Source: Jeotgalicoccus saudimassiliensis (GTDB lineage: Bacteria; Bacillota; Bacilli; Staphylococcales; Salinicoccaceae). From it: a DNA stretch of 64,000 bases. The stretch spans positions 930,001 through 994,000 of the forward strand of contig NZ_CCSE01000001.1 in the NCBI RefSeq assembly GCF_000756715.1, in the 5' to 3' direction. Positions within the stretch are counted from its first letter, which is position 1, and each line of letters begins with the position of its first letter. This document shows, piece by piece, positions 33,308 through 42,310 of the stretch. Both the position numbers and the translations under genes were made by a program. The notes beneath the pieces are model-generated. The model ran no database searches. It saw only the letters and a program-made list of their open reading frames with translations, and was not told the DNA's origin.

Positions 33308-34505
33308 AATTTTCCCTTTCAAAGTTAGTAAATATCAATAGTAGGAATAGAGGGAAAAACCTGATATTAAAAAATGTTCCACCTGTAAAGCTAAAAAGTA
33401 TCAATACAGTAAAAATCAATATAATAAATATTTTATTAGTTCTATAAAAATAATTACTTTTGAATATCAAGAATAAAAATAGCAAGTAAATTAAAATACC
33501 AATAACACCATAGAATATGATCAAGTAACCTATGTCCCAATCAATTAAGGTTAGGTATCGAATATCACTTTCAAAAGGTCCTACTCCTATTAGTACATTA
33601 AACCAATCAAATTGATTCAACATAACCATAAATGATTCAAACTTATAATCTAATGAGCCTTCATAGTTTTCACTAAAACTTAAGAATCTTATTGTATTTA
33701 AATCAATACGATTTATCATGAATATAGATATAAAGGTTAGAACAATAATTATAACATTAGTAAGCAATATTCTTTTTTTTGAAAATTCAACCCTTTTTTT
33801 CCCAAAACTATACAATGCATAGATTGTTAGAATCCCTATCAAGATTATTAAGCCAGTTCTGGAACCTGTCAAGATTAAGGATGAAATAATTAAAGCAAAT
33901 GATAGTAATTTCAATAATTTACTTATTACACTACTTTTAAATATAAAACAAATATAGATTGATATAAATAATAGTATGAATTTTGCAAAAGAATTAGGAT
34001 TCAAGAATACTGAGCCGGCTCTGAATAAATTTAGACTTTCATACTTTTCTGATACAACAAGTTGGATTGAAGATCCGTAAACTAATGCAAGGACTTCATT
34101 AATGTTTATGAATTTAAAATATTGAAAAATAGCAATTATAGAAATAAAACTAAAAACTATTATCCAAGATTTTAAAAAGATCTTTTCATCAACTCTTAAG
34201 TTAAATACAGTAATAATTATGAAAATATATAAAATAATCCTGCTAATTTCTTCTATCGCATTGGTAGTAGAAAAATAATCAGAAGGTGAAATTAATATTT
34301 GAATGAGTAAAAGGAATATAAATATTACCAGCGGAATAATTGAACTGGATATTTTTAATCCCTCTTGTGCCTTAAATAATAAATATCCCGATATTACAAT
34401 AAAAGTTATTATATTTAATGTTAGATGTGTATTAAACGGTACAAATATAATCATCAAAAGGAGTATTACATATATATAATTTTCTATTTTCCTATTATTA
34501 TTCAA
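33297..34505 (-). CDS. O-antigen ligase/polymerase (Wzy-like) membrane protein
   Basis: A 402-residue, very hydrophobic protein with about 10-12 membrane helices and a large extracellular loop near residues 290-330 (YKFESFMVMLNQFDWFNVLI, GVGPFESD). NPNSFAKFILLF and LTGSRTGLIILIG are signatures of the Wzy_C/O-antigen ligase family. It probably polymerises capsule repeat units on the outer face of the membrane. AT-rich codon use. No clear ribosome site is seen before the ATG. Confidence 0.75.
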   Translation of the reverse strand: MNNNRKIENYIYVILLLMIIFVPFNTHLTLNIITFIVISGYLLFKAQEGLKISSSIIPLVIFIFLLLIQILISPSDYFSTTNAIEEISRIILYIFIIITVFNLRVDEKIFLKSWIIVFSFISIIAIFQYFKFININEVLALVYGSSIQLVVSEKYESLNLFRAGSVFLNPNSFAKFILLFISIYICFIFKSSVISKLLKLLSFALIISSLILTGSRTGLIILIGILTIYALYSFGKKRVEFSKKRILLTNVIIIVLTFISIFMINRIDLNTIRFLSFSENYEGSLDYKFESFMVMLNQFDWFNVLIGVGPFESDIRYLTLIDWDIGYLIIFYGVIGILIYLLFLFLIFKSNYFYRTNKIFIILIFTVLILFSFTGGTFFNIRFFPLFLLLIFTNFERENYEE

Positions 34506-34524
34506 TATAGATTACCTCATATTT

Positions 34525-34800
34525 TTAAATACACCCACAAGACAAAATAATCTCATATTTGTGTCCTAAGGGAATATTACAGTTGTTAATCTTTTTATTA
34601 AAAATTATCAATATAATATTAATATATCGTTTGGTAGAACACGATGGTAAGTCACCTAAAATTTTTCTTATTATAAATTTAGAGTTATTATAGTTGTGAA
34701 TTTCTTTTTTTCCAAATCGTTTTATTAACGTTATAGCTGTAGTTCTTCATTAACTGAAAAAAAGTGCTTATATTATTCTCCATGTAAACAGATACTTGAC
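34525..34800 (-). pseudogene. Decayed unknown gene in the capsule locus
   Basis: The 875-bp gap 34506-35381 is about three-quarters A+T. The only protein-like stretches are minus-strand ENNISTFFQLMKNYSYNVNK (near 34770-34730) and, in another frame, ILGDLPSCSTKRYINIIL with NNCNIPLGHKYEI up to a stop at 34525. They could be parts of one decayed acyl- or glycosyltransferase gene. The rest of the gap (34800-35381) shows nothing I can support. Confidence 0.3.
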
Positions 34801-35381
34801 CACGATATTGATTTTTTGACAGGTATATTGATAATTTGTGGTTTGGAGTACTTGTTCAGTTTTAATACTTCCTAGAACGATATTATCTTTGTCAAATACT
34901 TCCGTTTTTTCTGTACAATTCTTATTGAAACATAGATAAATAAAAACCTTAAAAGATAAAATGTATTTTTAAATATATTATATTCAGAAAAATTTAAAAG
35001 TAGTGGCTTCACTATTTTTATAAAATAAAAATACTCATTTTACTCATCACATGTATGCAATAAATCACATGAACATTATAATGACTACTTTTTTCTGTTT
35101 ATAGAACTCATTAAAGTATTGAAACTGTTCACTTCATCCATATTTTCTTCTATATTTACAAATAACAAGATAAATCACTTAGTATTCAAGTCTAAAAAAT
35201 TCAATACTTCACTTCATCGATTTTAACTCTGAAAATACTAATTGCTTCAGACATAAGTGATTACAAAGAAACTTTTCTTCTAATTTTCTTCATCATTGAA
35301 ATATCTTCAAGTATAATTTGTATAGAAAAAGGTGATATCTCTCGTGCGATCTAAAGTATTTCTATTAATATTATATAAATT

Positions 35382-36509
35382 CTAATATTCCTTTCTCCAA
35401 ATATTTTTATTTATATAATCCGTATAAGAAAGGATTATTTTTAAAACCTTATCAGAGACATTATCAGTATCATAGTCTTTTACTGACTGATTAACAGTGA
35501 TATCTTGTTCCAGTATATTTAAGCCTTGTAGTACCCTTTCCTTCTCTAGACCCACCATCATAACTGTAGCTTCCTCCATTGCTTCTGGTCTCTCATGCGC
35601 TTCTCTGATATTTAACGATTTCAAACCTAATAAAGCTGTTTCTTCACTAATTGTTCCACTGTCGCTTAATATAGCTTTAGCACTCTTCTGTAATTTAATA
35701 TAGTCATTAAAGCCTAAAGGTTTAAGTGTTTTAATATGACTATTGAATCTAATTTTTAATTCATCAATTCTCTTTTGAGTTCTGGGATGCGTACTTACGA
35801 TAATTGGCATGTCGTATTCATCAGCTACAGCATTTAAGCTTTCAACTAAATTGCTAAAGTTCTTATCTGAACTGATATTTTCTTCTCTATGAGCCGATAC
35901 TACGAAGTAGTTATCCTTCTCTAAACCAAGGTCTTTAACGACACTAGATTTCTCAATACTTTCTAATCTTGAAGTTATTACTTCTTTCATCGGACTTCCT
36001 GTTTTTATTACACGATCGGCTGGTAATCCTTCACGCAATAAATACTCTCGTGCAATAGCACTATATGTCAAGTTCATATCTGAGATATGATCAACAATTT
36101 TTCTATTTGTTTCTTCTGGTACCCTTTGATCGAAACATCTGTTTCCTGCTTCCATATGGAAGATCGGCACTTTTTTCCTCTTAGCAGCAATAGCACATAA
36201 GCAGCTGTTAGTATCTCCTAATACTAAGAATGCATCTGGCTTTACCTCATCAAGTACAGGATCAATTGCAATTAATATATTGCCAATAGTCTCTACAGCA
36301 GTTCCTGTTGCTGAGTTTAGGAAATAGTCTGGCTTTCTTAAATTAAAGTCATTAAAGAATACTTCATTTAATTCATAGTCATAGTTCTGCCCTGTATGCA
36401 CAAGAATATGCTCTATTGCATCAGACTCTTCCAATTTATTAATTACTGCAGATAGTCTAATAATTTCAGGTCTTGTACCTACTACTGTCATAACTTTTAA
36501 TTTTTTCAT
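35382..36509 (-). CDS. capG: CapG, UDP-N-acetylglucosamine 2-epimerase-type enzyme
   Basis: A 375-residue cytoplasmic enzyme of the WecB/CapG epimerase family. It is the last of three steps (CapE, CapF, CapG) turning UDP-GlcNAc into UDP-N-acetyl-L-fucosamine. Seen: MTVVGTRPEIIRLSAVINKL, VHTGQNYDYELNEVFF, DTNSCLCAIAAKR, HMEAGNRCFDQRVPEETNRK, SAHREENI and the UDP-binding LSDSGTISEE. It parallels S. aureus CapG over its whole length. The ATG lies three bases after the capF stop region. Confidence 0.9.
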   Translation of the reverse strand: MKKLKVMTVVGTRPEIIRLSAVINKLEESDAIEHILVHTGQNYDYELNEVFFNDFNLRKPDYFLNSATGTAVETIGNILIAIDPVLDEVKPDAFLVLGDTNSCLCAIAAKRKKVPIFHMEAGNRCFDQRVPEETNRKIVDHISDMNLTYSAIAREYLLREGLPADRVIKTGSPMKEVITSRLESIEKSSVVKDLGLEKDNYFVVSAHREENISSDKNFSNLVESLNAVADEYDMPIIVSTHPRTQKRIDELKIRFNSHIKTLKPLGFNDYIKLQKSAKAILSDSGTISEETALLGLKSLNIREAHERPEAMEEATVMMVGLEKERVLQGLNILEQDITVNQSVKDYDTDNVSDKVLKIILSYTDYINKNIWRKEY

Positions 36510-36511
36510 TA

Positions 36512-37633
36512 TTATACCTCCTCAAAGTAAGTGTCTGGATTGTTTGGGTCAAATAATTCGTTAGCCCACATTACTGTCACCATATCTGAATTACCGAGAT
36601 TCTCTATATTGTGTGTATATCCGGTGGGGATATCAACAACTTCAAGCTTCTCTCCAGTAACATGATATTCAATAACCTTTTTTGTACCATACTTCCTAAA
36701 TCTGATAATGCCTTCTCCAGAAACCACTAAAAACTTCTCATTCTTCGTATGATGCCAGTGATTCCCTTTAACTATTCCAGGCTTTGAAATATTGATAGAA
36801 ACCTGTCCGCTATCCTTTGTTTTCAAGAACTCTGTGAATGATCCACGGTTATCGACATTCATTTTTAAATCATATGAGAAGTTATCTATAGGTAAGTAAC
36901 TTAAATATGTGCTGTATAGTTTTTTAGATAACTCTGTACTTAAATTAGGTACCATCTTGTTTTCTCTGCTTAACTTAAAAGATTCTAACTTATCAACCAG
37001 GTCTCCTAAAGATATTTCATAAACAGGGTTGATTTCTTTATAGCCTGTCTTTATCTCTCTACAGTCTGTAACTAGAGATTTAAATTCACTAATGATGTCA
37101 TCAATATAAACTAAGTTAAGATTATGATTTTCATCATTAACTTTTATTTCTAAATTATGAGAGATATTATGACAGAAAGTAGCTACCACACTGTTATAAT
37201 TTGGTTTACACCATTTACCAAAGACATTTGGCAATCTGTAAATAAATACTGGTGAATCACTCTCTTCAGAGAATTTTTGGATCAATTGTTCTCCTGCTTT
37301 TTTACTGCGGCCATAGGCATTCTCACTAGTTGCCTGTATAGACGAAGACAAGACAATAGCAGGTTTTGAACTCTGTGCTTTAATGATTTCTATAATTTCA
37401 TTAGTAAAATCTCTGTTACCTTCCATAAACTCACTTTCATCTTGTGGTCTGTTTACACCAGCTAGATGAAATACAATATCTGCTTTATTTAGAAATTTCT
37501 CCAGAGATCCTCTTGAAGTACTTCTTACTACTTTTTCAAGATTAATATTTTCCAGTTGTTCAAATTCTGCAGCCAAGTTTTTTCCAATGAACCCATTAGT
37601 TCCGGTTATAACAACATTTATTTGTTTTTCCAT
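36512..37633 (-). CDS. capF: CapF, bifunctional epimerase/reductase of UDP-L-FucNAc synthesis
   Basis: A 373-residue enzyme matching S. aureus CapF: an N-terminal short-chain reductase domain (NVVITGTNGFIGKNLAAEFE, HLAGVNRPQDESEF, SSSIQATSENAYGRSKKAGE) and a C-terminal cupin domain (GQVSINISKPGIVKGNHWHH and PTGYTHNIENLGNSDMVTVM). The HWHHTKNE metal-binding motif is intact. The cupin performs C3-epimerisation and the reductase domain yields UDP-N-acetyl-6-deoxytalose. It overlaps capE by 16 bp. Confidence 0.95.
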   Translation of the reverse strand: MEKQINVVITGTNGFIGKNLAAEFEQLENINLEKVVRSTSRGSLEKFLNKADIVFHLAGVNRPQDESEFMEGNRDFTNEIIEIIKAQSSKPAIVLSSSIQATSENAYGRSKKAGEQLIQKFSEESDSPVFIYRLPNVFGKWCKPNYNSVVATFCHNISHNLEIKVNDENHNLNLVYIDDIISEFKSLVTDCREIKTGYKEINPVYEISLGDLVDKLESFKLSRENKMVPNLSTELSKKLYSTYLSYLPIDNFSYDLKMNVDNRGSFTEFLKTKDSGQVSINISKPGIVKGNHWHHTKNEKFLVVSGEGIIRFRKYGTKKVIEYHVTGEKLEVVDIPTGYTHNIENLGNSDMVTVMWANELFDPNNPDTYFEEV

Positions 37634-38640
37634 TGCTTCAACTCCTCACGAACATATTCTAATTCCATGAGTTTCTCTTTAATCTCATCAACACTTAATC
37701 GCTTAGTATTATGCGAGTTGTACTCGTCCTGGGTGGATAATTCTTTGTCACCTTCGTCAAAGAATTTCTCATAATTTAAATCCCTTGTATCAGCAGGTAC
37801 TCTATAGAAGTCACCTTTATCTTCAGCAACTAAATGTTCTTCTCTGGTTAAGAGGGTTTCATATAGTTTCTCACCGTGACGTGTTCCAATAATTTTAATT
37901 TCATTTTCAGCATTAAATAACTCTTTTACAGCTATCGCTAAATCTCTAATAGTAGATGCAGGTGATTTTTGAACCATAATATCTCCTGCGTTAGCATTAT
38001 TAAAGGCAAAAACGACTAGTTCTACTGCATCTTCCAGACTCATAAGGAATCGAGTCATATCAGGATCTGTAACAGTTAATGGCTCACCATTTTTAATTTG
38101 TTCAATAAATAAAGGAATGACTGATCCTCGAGAAGCCATCACGTTACCGTAACGAGTACCACAAATTAATGTGTTTTCTACGGGCACTGTTCTTGATTTT
38201 GCAACAAACACTTTTTCCATCATAGCTTTAGAAATACCCATAGCATTTATTGGATATGCTGCTTTATCTGTAGATAAGCAAATCACCTTTTTAACTCTAC
38301 TCTCAGTAGAGGCAGCTAATACATTCTCAGTCCCTATCACATTTGTTTTTACTGCTTCCATAGGGAAAAATTCACAACTAGGTACTTGTTTATAGGCTGC
38401 AGCATGGAAAACATAGTCCACATTGAAGAGTGCATTCTTGATACTCTCTTTCTCTCTTACATCACCTAAATAAAAGGATATTTTTTTATTTTTATACTTT
38501 TTTCTCATATCATCCTGCTTTTTTTCATCCCTTGAGAATATCCTGATTTCTTTTATATCAGTTTCCAAAAATCTATCTAGAACTGCATTACCAAACGAAC
38601 CTGTTCCACCTGTAATTAATAAAACTTTATTATTAAACAT
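37618..38640 (-). CDS. capE: CapE, UDP-GlcNAc 4,6-dehydratase/5-epimerase
   Basis: A 340-residue extended short-chain dehydrogenase that starts UDP-L-FucNAc synthesis. NAD site VLLITGGTGSFGNAVLDRFL; FHAAAYKQVPSCEFFPMEAV; catalytic region STDKAAYPINAMGISKAMME (Met/Lys pair of inverting dehydratases); and the substrate segment RYGNVMASRGSVIPLF. Length and motifs match S. aureus CapE, whose start MFDDKILLITGG supports the ATG at 38640 over one 15 bases upstream. Confidence 0.95.
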   Translation of the reverse strand: MFNNKVLLITGGTGSFGNAVLDRFLETDIKEIRIFSRDEKKQDDMRKKYKNKKISFYLGDVREKESIKNALFNVDYVFHAAAYKQVPSCEFFPMEAVKTNVIGTENVLAASTESRVKKVICLSTDKAAYPINAMGISKAMMEKVFVAKSRTVPVENTLICGTRYGNVMASRGSVIPLFIEQIKNGEPLTVTDPDMTRFLMSLEDAVELVVFAFNNANAGDIMVQKSPASTIRDLAIAVKELFNAENEIKIIGTRHGEKLYETLLTREEHLVAEDKGDFYRVPADTRDLNYEKFFDEGDKELSTQDEYNSHNTKRLSVDEIKEKLMELEYVREELKQWKNK

Positions 38641-38647
38641 ATAATCA

Positions 38648-39895
38648 CTACCCATTTCTAATCATATTTCGTTGTAAAATCTTAATTATATTTGATGTAG
38701 CAGGTTCTCTAGAGAAATTATTAGTTACAAATTCTCTACTGTTCAACTGGTATTGAGAAGTCAAATCCCGATTATGATACAGTTTCTCTATCGCTTCTGC
38801 CAGTAACTGAGGATTATCTGGGGGTAAAGCAATTCCACAATTTCCAGAGTTAACAAATTCACTAAGCTCACTATCCATATCGAAACATGAGACTATTGCC
38901 TGTCCTGCTGCCATAATACTCCAAGTTTTGCTTGGAAAACCATTATTCGATGTTCCTTTTCGACCTAACACAATCCCTACATCTCCTATGCTGTATGCAT
39001 ATGCTGCTTCTTCTAGTGGAACTAGGGGGTAAAGTTCGACATTACTCACTTTACTATTCAATATATATTCTTTAATCTTTTGTTTTCGTACTCCATTACC
39101 TAAAATTAAAAATTTAATATCCTTATATTTCTCTAGTTTTTTAGCAGCGTCAATTAATATTTCTACATTTTGAGGCAAACCTAAGTTACCACAGTAAGTA
39201 ATATAAAAATTTTTAGGATTTAATTTAAATTCATTAAAAAGATGATTTTCCTTCCTTGATACTGGTTTGAAATTATTAACATCTATCCAGTTGTATACTA
39301 CATCACATTCTGATTCTTTTTTTCCTATCTTAAGTTGTCTTTTCTTAAATTTTTCAGAAATTGTAATAATATGATTACTTCCATTTGAAGATATTCTTTC
39401 GATTAATCGTGCTAAAGAAAAGAGCGCAGATTTTTTTATTCCTTTTGTTGCTACACCTGTACTGATTAATGATTCTGATAAAATATCTTGCTCCCAGTAT
39501 ACTAATGGAATTTTTTTGAATTTAGAGGTAAGAACACTTAATGGTCCTATAAAGGGAGGCATAGAATGACTCATGATAATACTTACATTCTTTATAGTCA
39601 GGGTTTTCCAAAACATTTTTAACGAGATCAACAACATTCTTATCGCACGAAGAAAAATATTATTCTCTCCAACACTAACACTTATACGATGAATTTTTAA
39701 TTTCCCTCTGTATTTCTCTTCATATTTTAGTGATTTATATTTATTTAATATATCTTTATTTACTCGTGTAGGGCTGGGCACTACTAACTCTACTTCGTGA
39801 TTCTCTTTAATTAAATCTTCAATCAAATCAATTGCTAAATGATTTCCTCCTGAAATTTCAGGTTCGTAGCTGGGTCTTAACATTAATACTTTCAC
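38648..39895 (-). CDS. Glycosyltransferase family 4, possible L-FucNAc transferase
   Basis: A 415-residue GT-B enzyme. Acceptor side MLRPSYEPEISGGNHLAIDL; donor side ITYCGNLGLPQNVEILIDAA, ILGNGVRKQKIKEYI and VGIVLGRKGTSNNGFPSKTW. Its place directly before capEFG resembles the WbuB-fnl arrangement in other bacteria, where the neighbour transfers L-FucNAc. That role is inference from context. It ends about eight bases before the capE start. Confidence 0.8.
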   Translation of the reverse strand: MKVLMLRPSYEPEISGGNHLAIDLIEDLIKENHEVELVVPSPTRVNKDILNKYKSLKYEEKYRGKLKIHRISVSVGENNIFLRAIRMLLISLKMFWKTLTIKNVSIIMSHSMPPFIGPLSVLTSKFKKIPLVYWEQDILSESLISTGVATKGIKKSALFSLARLIERISSNGSNHIITISEKFKKRQLKIGKKESECDVVYNWIDVNNFKPVSRKENHLFNEFKLNPKNFYITYCGNLGLPQNVEILIDAAKKLEKYKDIKFLILGNGVRKQKIKEYILNSKVSNVELYPLVPLEEAAYAYSIGDVGIVLGRKGTSNNGFPSKTWSIMAAGQAIVSCFDMDSELSEFVNSGNCGIALPPDNPQLLAEAIEKLYHNRDLTSQYQLNSREFVTNNFSREPATSNIIKILQRNMIRNG

Positions 39896-39901
39896 GAACT
39901 A

Positions 39902-40825
39902 TCAGTCCTCTTTTATAATTTCGTTCCTAAAATTTAATAAGTTAGAATTTATCAATTTTAATAGCTCTTGATTATTTAATTCTGAGACAAAGGAATTGTG
40001 TGGAGTAATATATAACCTTTTCATATCCCACAATTCACTTTCTTTGGGCAAAGGTTCAGTTTTAAAAACATCAAGTGCTACCCCTAGAAATTTCCCCTGA
40101 TGAAGTACGTCAATAAGATCTTCTTGATTAACTACTTCACCCCTAGAAACATTTATTAGTATCGAATTTTTCTTCATTACTTTAAGTAAATTTTTATCAA
40201 TTAAATTACTTGTTTGTGAATTCTTGGGTAATAGTATAATTACAATATCACTGACTTTTAGTACACTTTCAAGTTGATTCACTCCAAAAGCTTCTATATT
40301 ATTATCAAGTTGCTTTTTTATGGTATTTACTGCTAAAATATTCACCCCAAATGGCTTCAATCTTTTGGCGATTTCCTTTCCAATAGCGCCATATCCCACC
40401 AAAGCTACATTTTTGTTTTGAAGGGTCAAGAGATTTCTATTTTTTACCCATTGGTGATTCCTTTGTTTTTCAAAAAAACTGTATGTATCTTTATATATTT
40501 CTAAAATTTTTAATATAACCCATTCAGCTATAGGTATAGAATATACATTCTTAGCATTGTAAATCTTTATATTTCGGTTTTTAATTTCTTTTAATGGAAC
40601 ACGATCATATCCAGCGCTAGTTAATTGAATCATTTTAAGATTTTTAAACTTATTTAAATTATGATATTGAAATAAATTATTACATATAATGATATCGATA
40701 CTAGAAGGATCAAAATGTAATTCTTGATTCTCAAATTGCAAAAATATTATTTCAAATCCTTCTTTTTCAATTTTAATATAATCATCATTTTCAAGGGAAA
40801 GCGCACCTGTTATTAATACTTTCAA
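39902..40825 (-). CDS. D-isomer-specific 2-hydroxyacid dehydrogenase
   Basis: A 307-residue NAD-dependent dehydrogenase of the D-2-hydroxyacid family. Seen: the Rossmann loop NVALVGYGAIGKEIAKRLKP, then SILINVSRGEVVNQEDLIDV (catalytic Arg), ALDVFKTEPLP (the Glu site) and LYITPHNSFVSEL (catalytic His). It would reduce a 2-keto acid to a D-2-hydroxy acid. It sits next to an aldolase-family gene inside the capsule locus, which suggests the two make an acidic substituent or unusual sugar acid for the polymer (inference). Confidence 0.8.
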   Translation of the reverse strand: MKVLITGALSLENDDYIKIEKEGFEIIFLQFENQELHFDPSSIDIIICNNLFQYHNLNKFKNLKMIQLTSAGYDRVPLKEIKNRNIKIYNAKNVYSIPIAEWVILKILEIYKDTYSFFEKQRNHQWVKNRNLLTLQNKNVALVGYGAIGKEIAKRLKPFGVNILAVNTIKKQLDNNIEAFGVNQLESVLKVSDIVIILLPKNSQTSNLIDKNLLKVMKKNSILINVSRGEVVNQEDLIDVLHQGKFLGVALDVFKTEPLPKESELWDMKRLYITPHNSFVSELNNQELLKLINSNLLNFRNEIIKED

Positions 40826-40876
40826 ATGAACTACCTACTTTCACCAATTTAAATCACAATTAAACAATAGTTAGCA

Positions 40877-41689
40877 TCATTTAGTTGTAATTATTTCATT
40901 AACAATATTCTTTACTTTTTGTTTATTTTTTTCAAAATATTTATTATCTTTTGTAGTTAAAACATTTTCATAATTCCTTAAATTCTGGATTCCTTGTATA
41001 AAATCTTCTTCATATCTCGAATTAGAATCCTCTTTGCTTGTAAAGCTTCGTGATATTATCACCATCTGTGAACCTAACCTATAATGTTCAGCTAAAATTC
41101 TTTCTGCTGGTAAAGTTCCTTCTCCAATTTTCGCTATTCCACCAAATCCATACTTGATATTCTTTTGTTTAATTTTCTCTATTATACGCTCGACAGTGCC
41201 ATTGGAAACTGGCTCAAACATAAAATTTAATTTATAACTTAAGTGTAAGTCGTTAAGCCCTATATGAATATAGTCAATATTCTTCAATTCTAATATAGAG
41301 TCTAAATTTTCTACCGCTTCACTAGTTTCTAAAAGTAAACATGTTTTTACCCTACCATTCACCTTAGAGATAAAATAATCTACTTCTTCTTTAGTCTTAA
41401 AATATGGCAACATAATAATTTCTGCTCCAGCAGAAATCACTTCATTTATTTCATTCTCTGTATTATTGTGTATTGGATTAATTCTCACAAGTAACTCAGA
41501 ACTTATAATATTTTTTTTAATCTTTGATATATCTTCAATTGAGTGTTTAGATTTCACAGTGTCTAAATTTTTTTGTCGTTCATCTTTGCCAATTTTTTCT
41601 AAATCAATAAATATCCAATCAATACCAGCTTTCTCTGCTACTTTAGCCTTATATGGATTATTAGTGATATACATAAGCTTCATACTCAT
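40877..41689 (-). CDS. HpcH/HpaI-family aldolase (citrate-lyase-beta-like)
   Basis: A 270-residue TIM-barrel protein of the HpcH/HpaI aldolase/citrate lyase family. Seen: AGIDWIFIDLEKIGKDERQK (first strand), LLVRINPI, AGAEIIMLPYFKTKEEVDYF, the metal-binding Glu in CLLLETSEAVEN and Asp in IHIGLNDLHLS. Members make or cleave 2-keto acids using pyruvate- or acetyl-type donors. It is unusual in a capsule locus; with the dehydrogenase that follows it could supply a hydroxyacid unit. AGGA precedes the ATG, one base after the sugar transferase stop. Confidence 0.75.
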   Translation of the reverse strand: MSMKLMYITNNPYKAKVAEKAGIDWIFIDLEKIGKDERQKNLDTVKSKHSIEDISKIKKNIISSELLVRINPIHNNTENEINEVISAGAEIIMLPYFKTKEEVDYFISKVNGRVKTCLLLETSEAVENLDSILELKNIDYIHIGLNDLHLSYKLNFMFEPVSNGTVERIIEKIKQKNIKYGFGGIAKIGEGTLPAERILAEHYRLGSQMVIISRSFTSKEDSNSRYEEDFIQGIQNLRNYENVLTTKDNKYFEKNKQKVKNIVNEIITTK

Positions 41690-42310
41690 TTAATCATTCC
41701 TGTTCACATCTTTGTTATTAGTTGTTTCATTAATATTTAAATTGCTTTCCATTCTTAATACTTTAATTAGTGTAAGAACTATTATCTTCAAATCAAAAAG
41801 AAATGAATAATTTTCAACATAATATACATCGAATTTTATTCTTTCTTCCCATGAGAGCTCTTTCCTTCCGTTAACTTGAGCCCAACCACTTACTCCAGGT
41901 TTAACTAAAAACCTCTGTAATTGAAAATCATCATATTTTTCATAAGTCCAAGGATGATAAGTTAAAGTCGGACGGGGACCGATTATAGACATGTCACCTT
42001 TTAAAATATTTAAAAATTGTGGAAGTTCATCGATACTAGTTTTCCTAATAAATTTACCTACCTTTGTTACTCTAGAATCTCCCTCTAATTCATAAACACC
42101 AGATTTCTCAGCTCCAACTACCATAGATCTAAACTTATATATATTGAAGATTCTTCCATTTTCACCTAGTCGTTTTTGTTTAAATATAATTGGTCCTTTA
42201 GATTCTACTTTAATAGCTATACTTACAATTATAAATAAAGGCATTAAAAATATTAAACCAATTAAAGAAATGAGTATATCTAACTTTCTTTTGTAATTTT
42301 TATATTTCAT
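41690..42310 (-). CDS. Initiating polyprenyl-phosphate sugar transferase
   Basis: A 206-residue PHPT-family enzyme (CapM/WcaJ/PglC type). It moves a sugar-1-phosphate onto undecaprenyl phosphate, the first membrane step of repeat-unit assembly. One N-terminal re-entrant hydrophobic segment (LDILISLIGLIFLMPLFIIV), then PIIFKQKRLGENGRIFNIYK, the catalytic Asp-Glu in SIDELPQFLNILKGDMSIIG and PRPTLTYHPWTYEKY, and VKPGVSGWAQVNGRKELSWE. Complete and intact, unlike the broken relative at 27934. Start ATG 42310 follows GGAG and overlaps capD by 11 bp. Confidence 0.9.
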   Translation of the reverse strand: MKYKNYKRKLDILISLIGLIFLMPLFIIVSIAIKVESKGPIIFKQKRLGENGRIFNIYKFRSMVVGAEKSGVYELEGDSRVTKVGKFIRKTSIDELPQFLNILKGDMSIIGPRPTLTYHPWTYEKYDDFQLQRFLVKPGVSGWAQVNGRKELSWEERIKFDVYYVENYSFLFDLKIIVLTLIKVLRMESNLNINETTNNKDVNRND

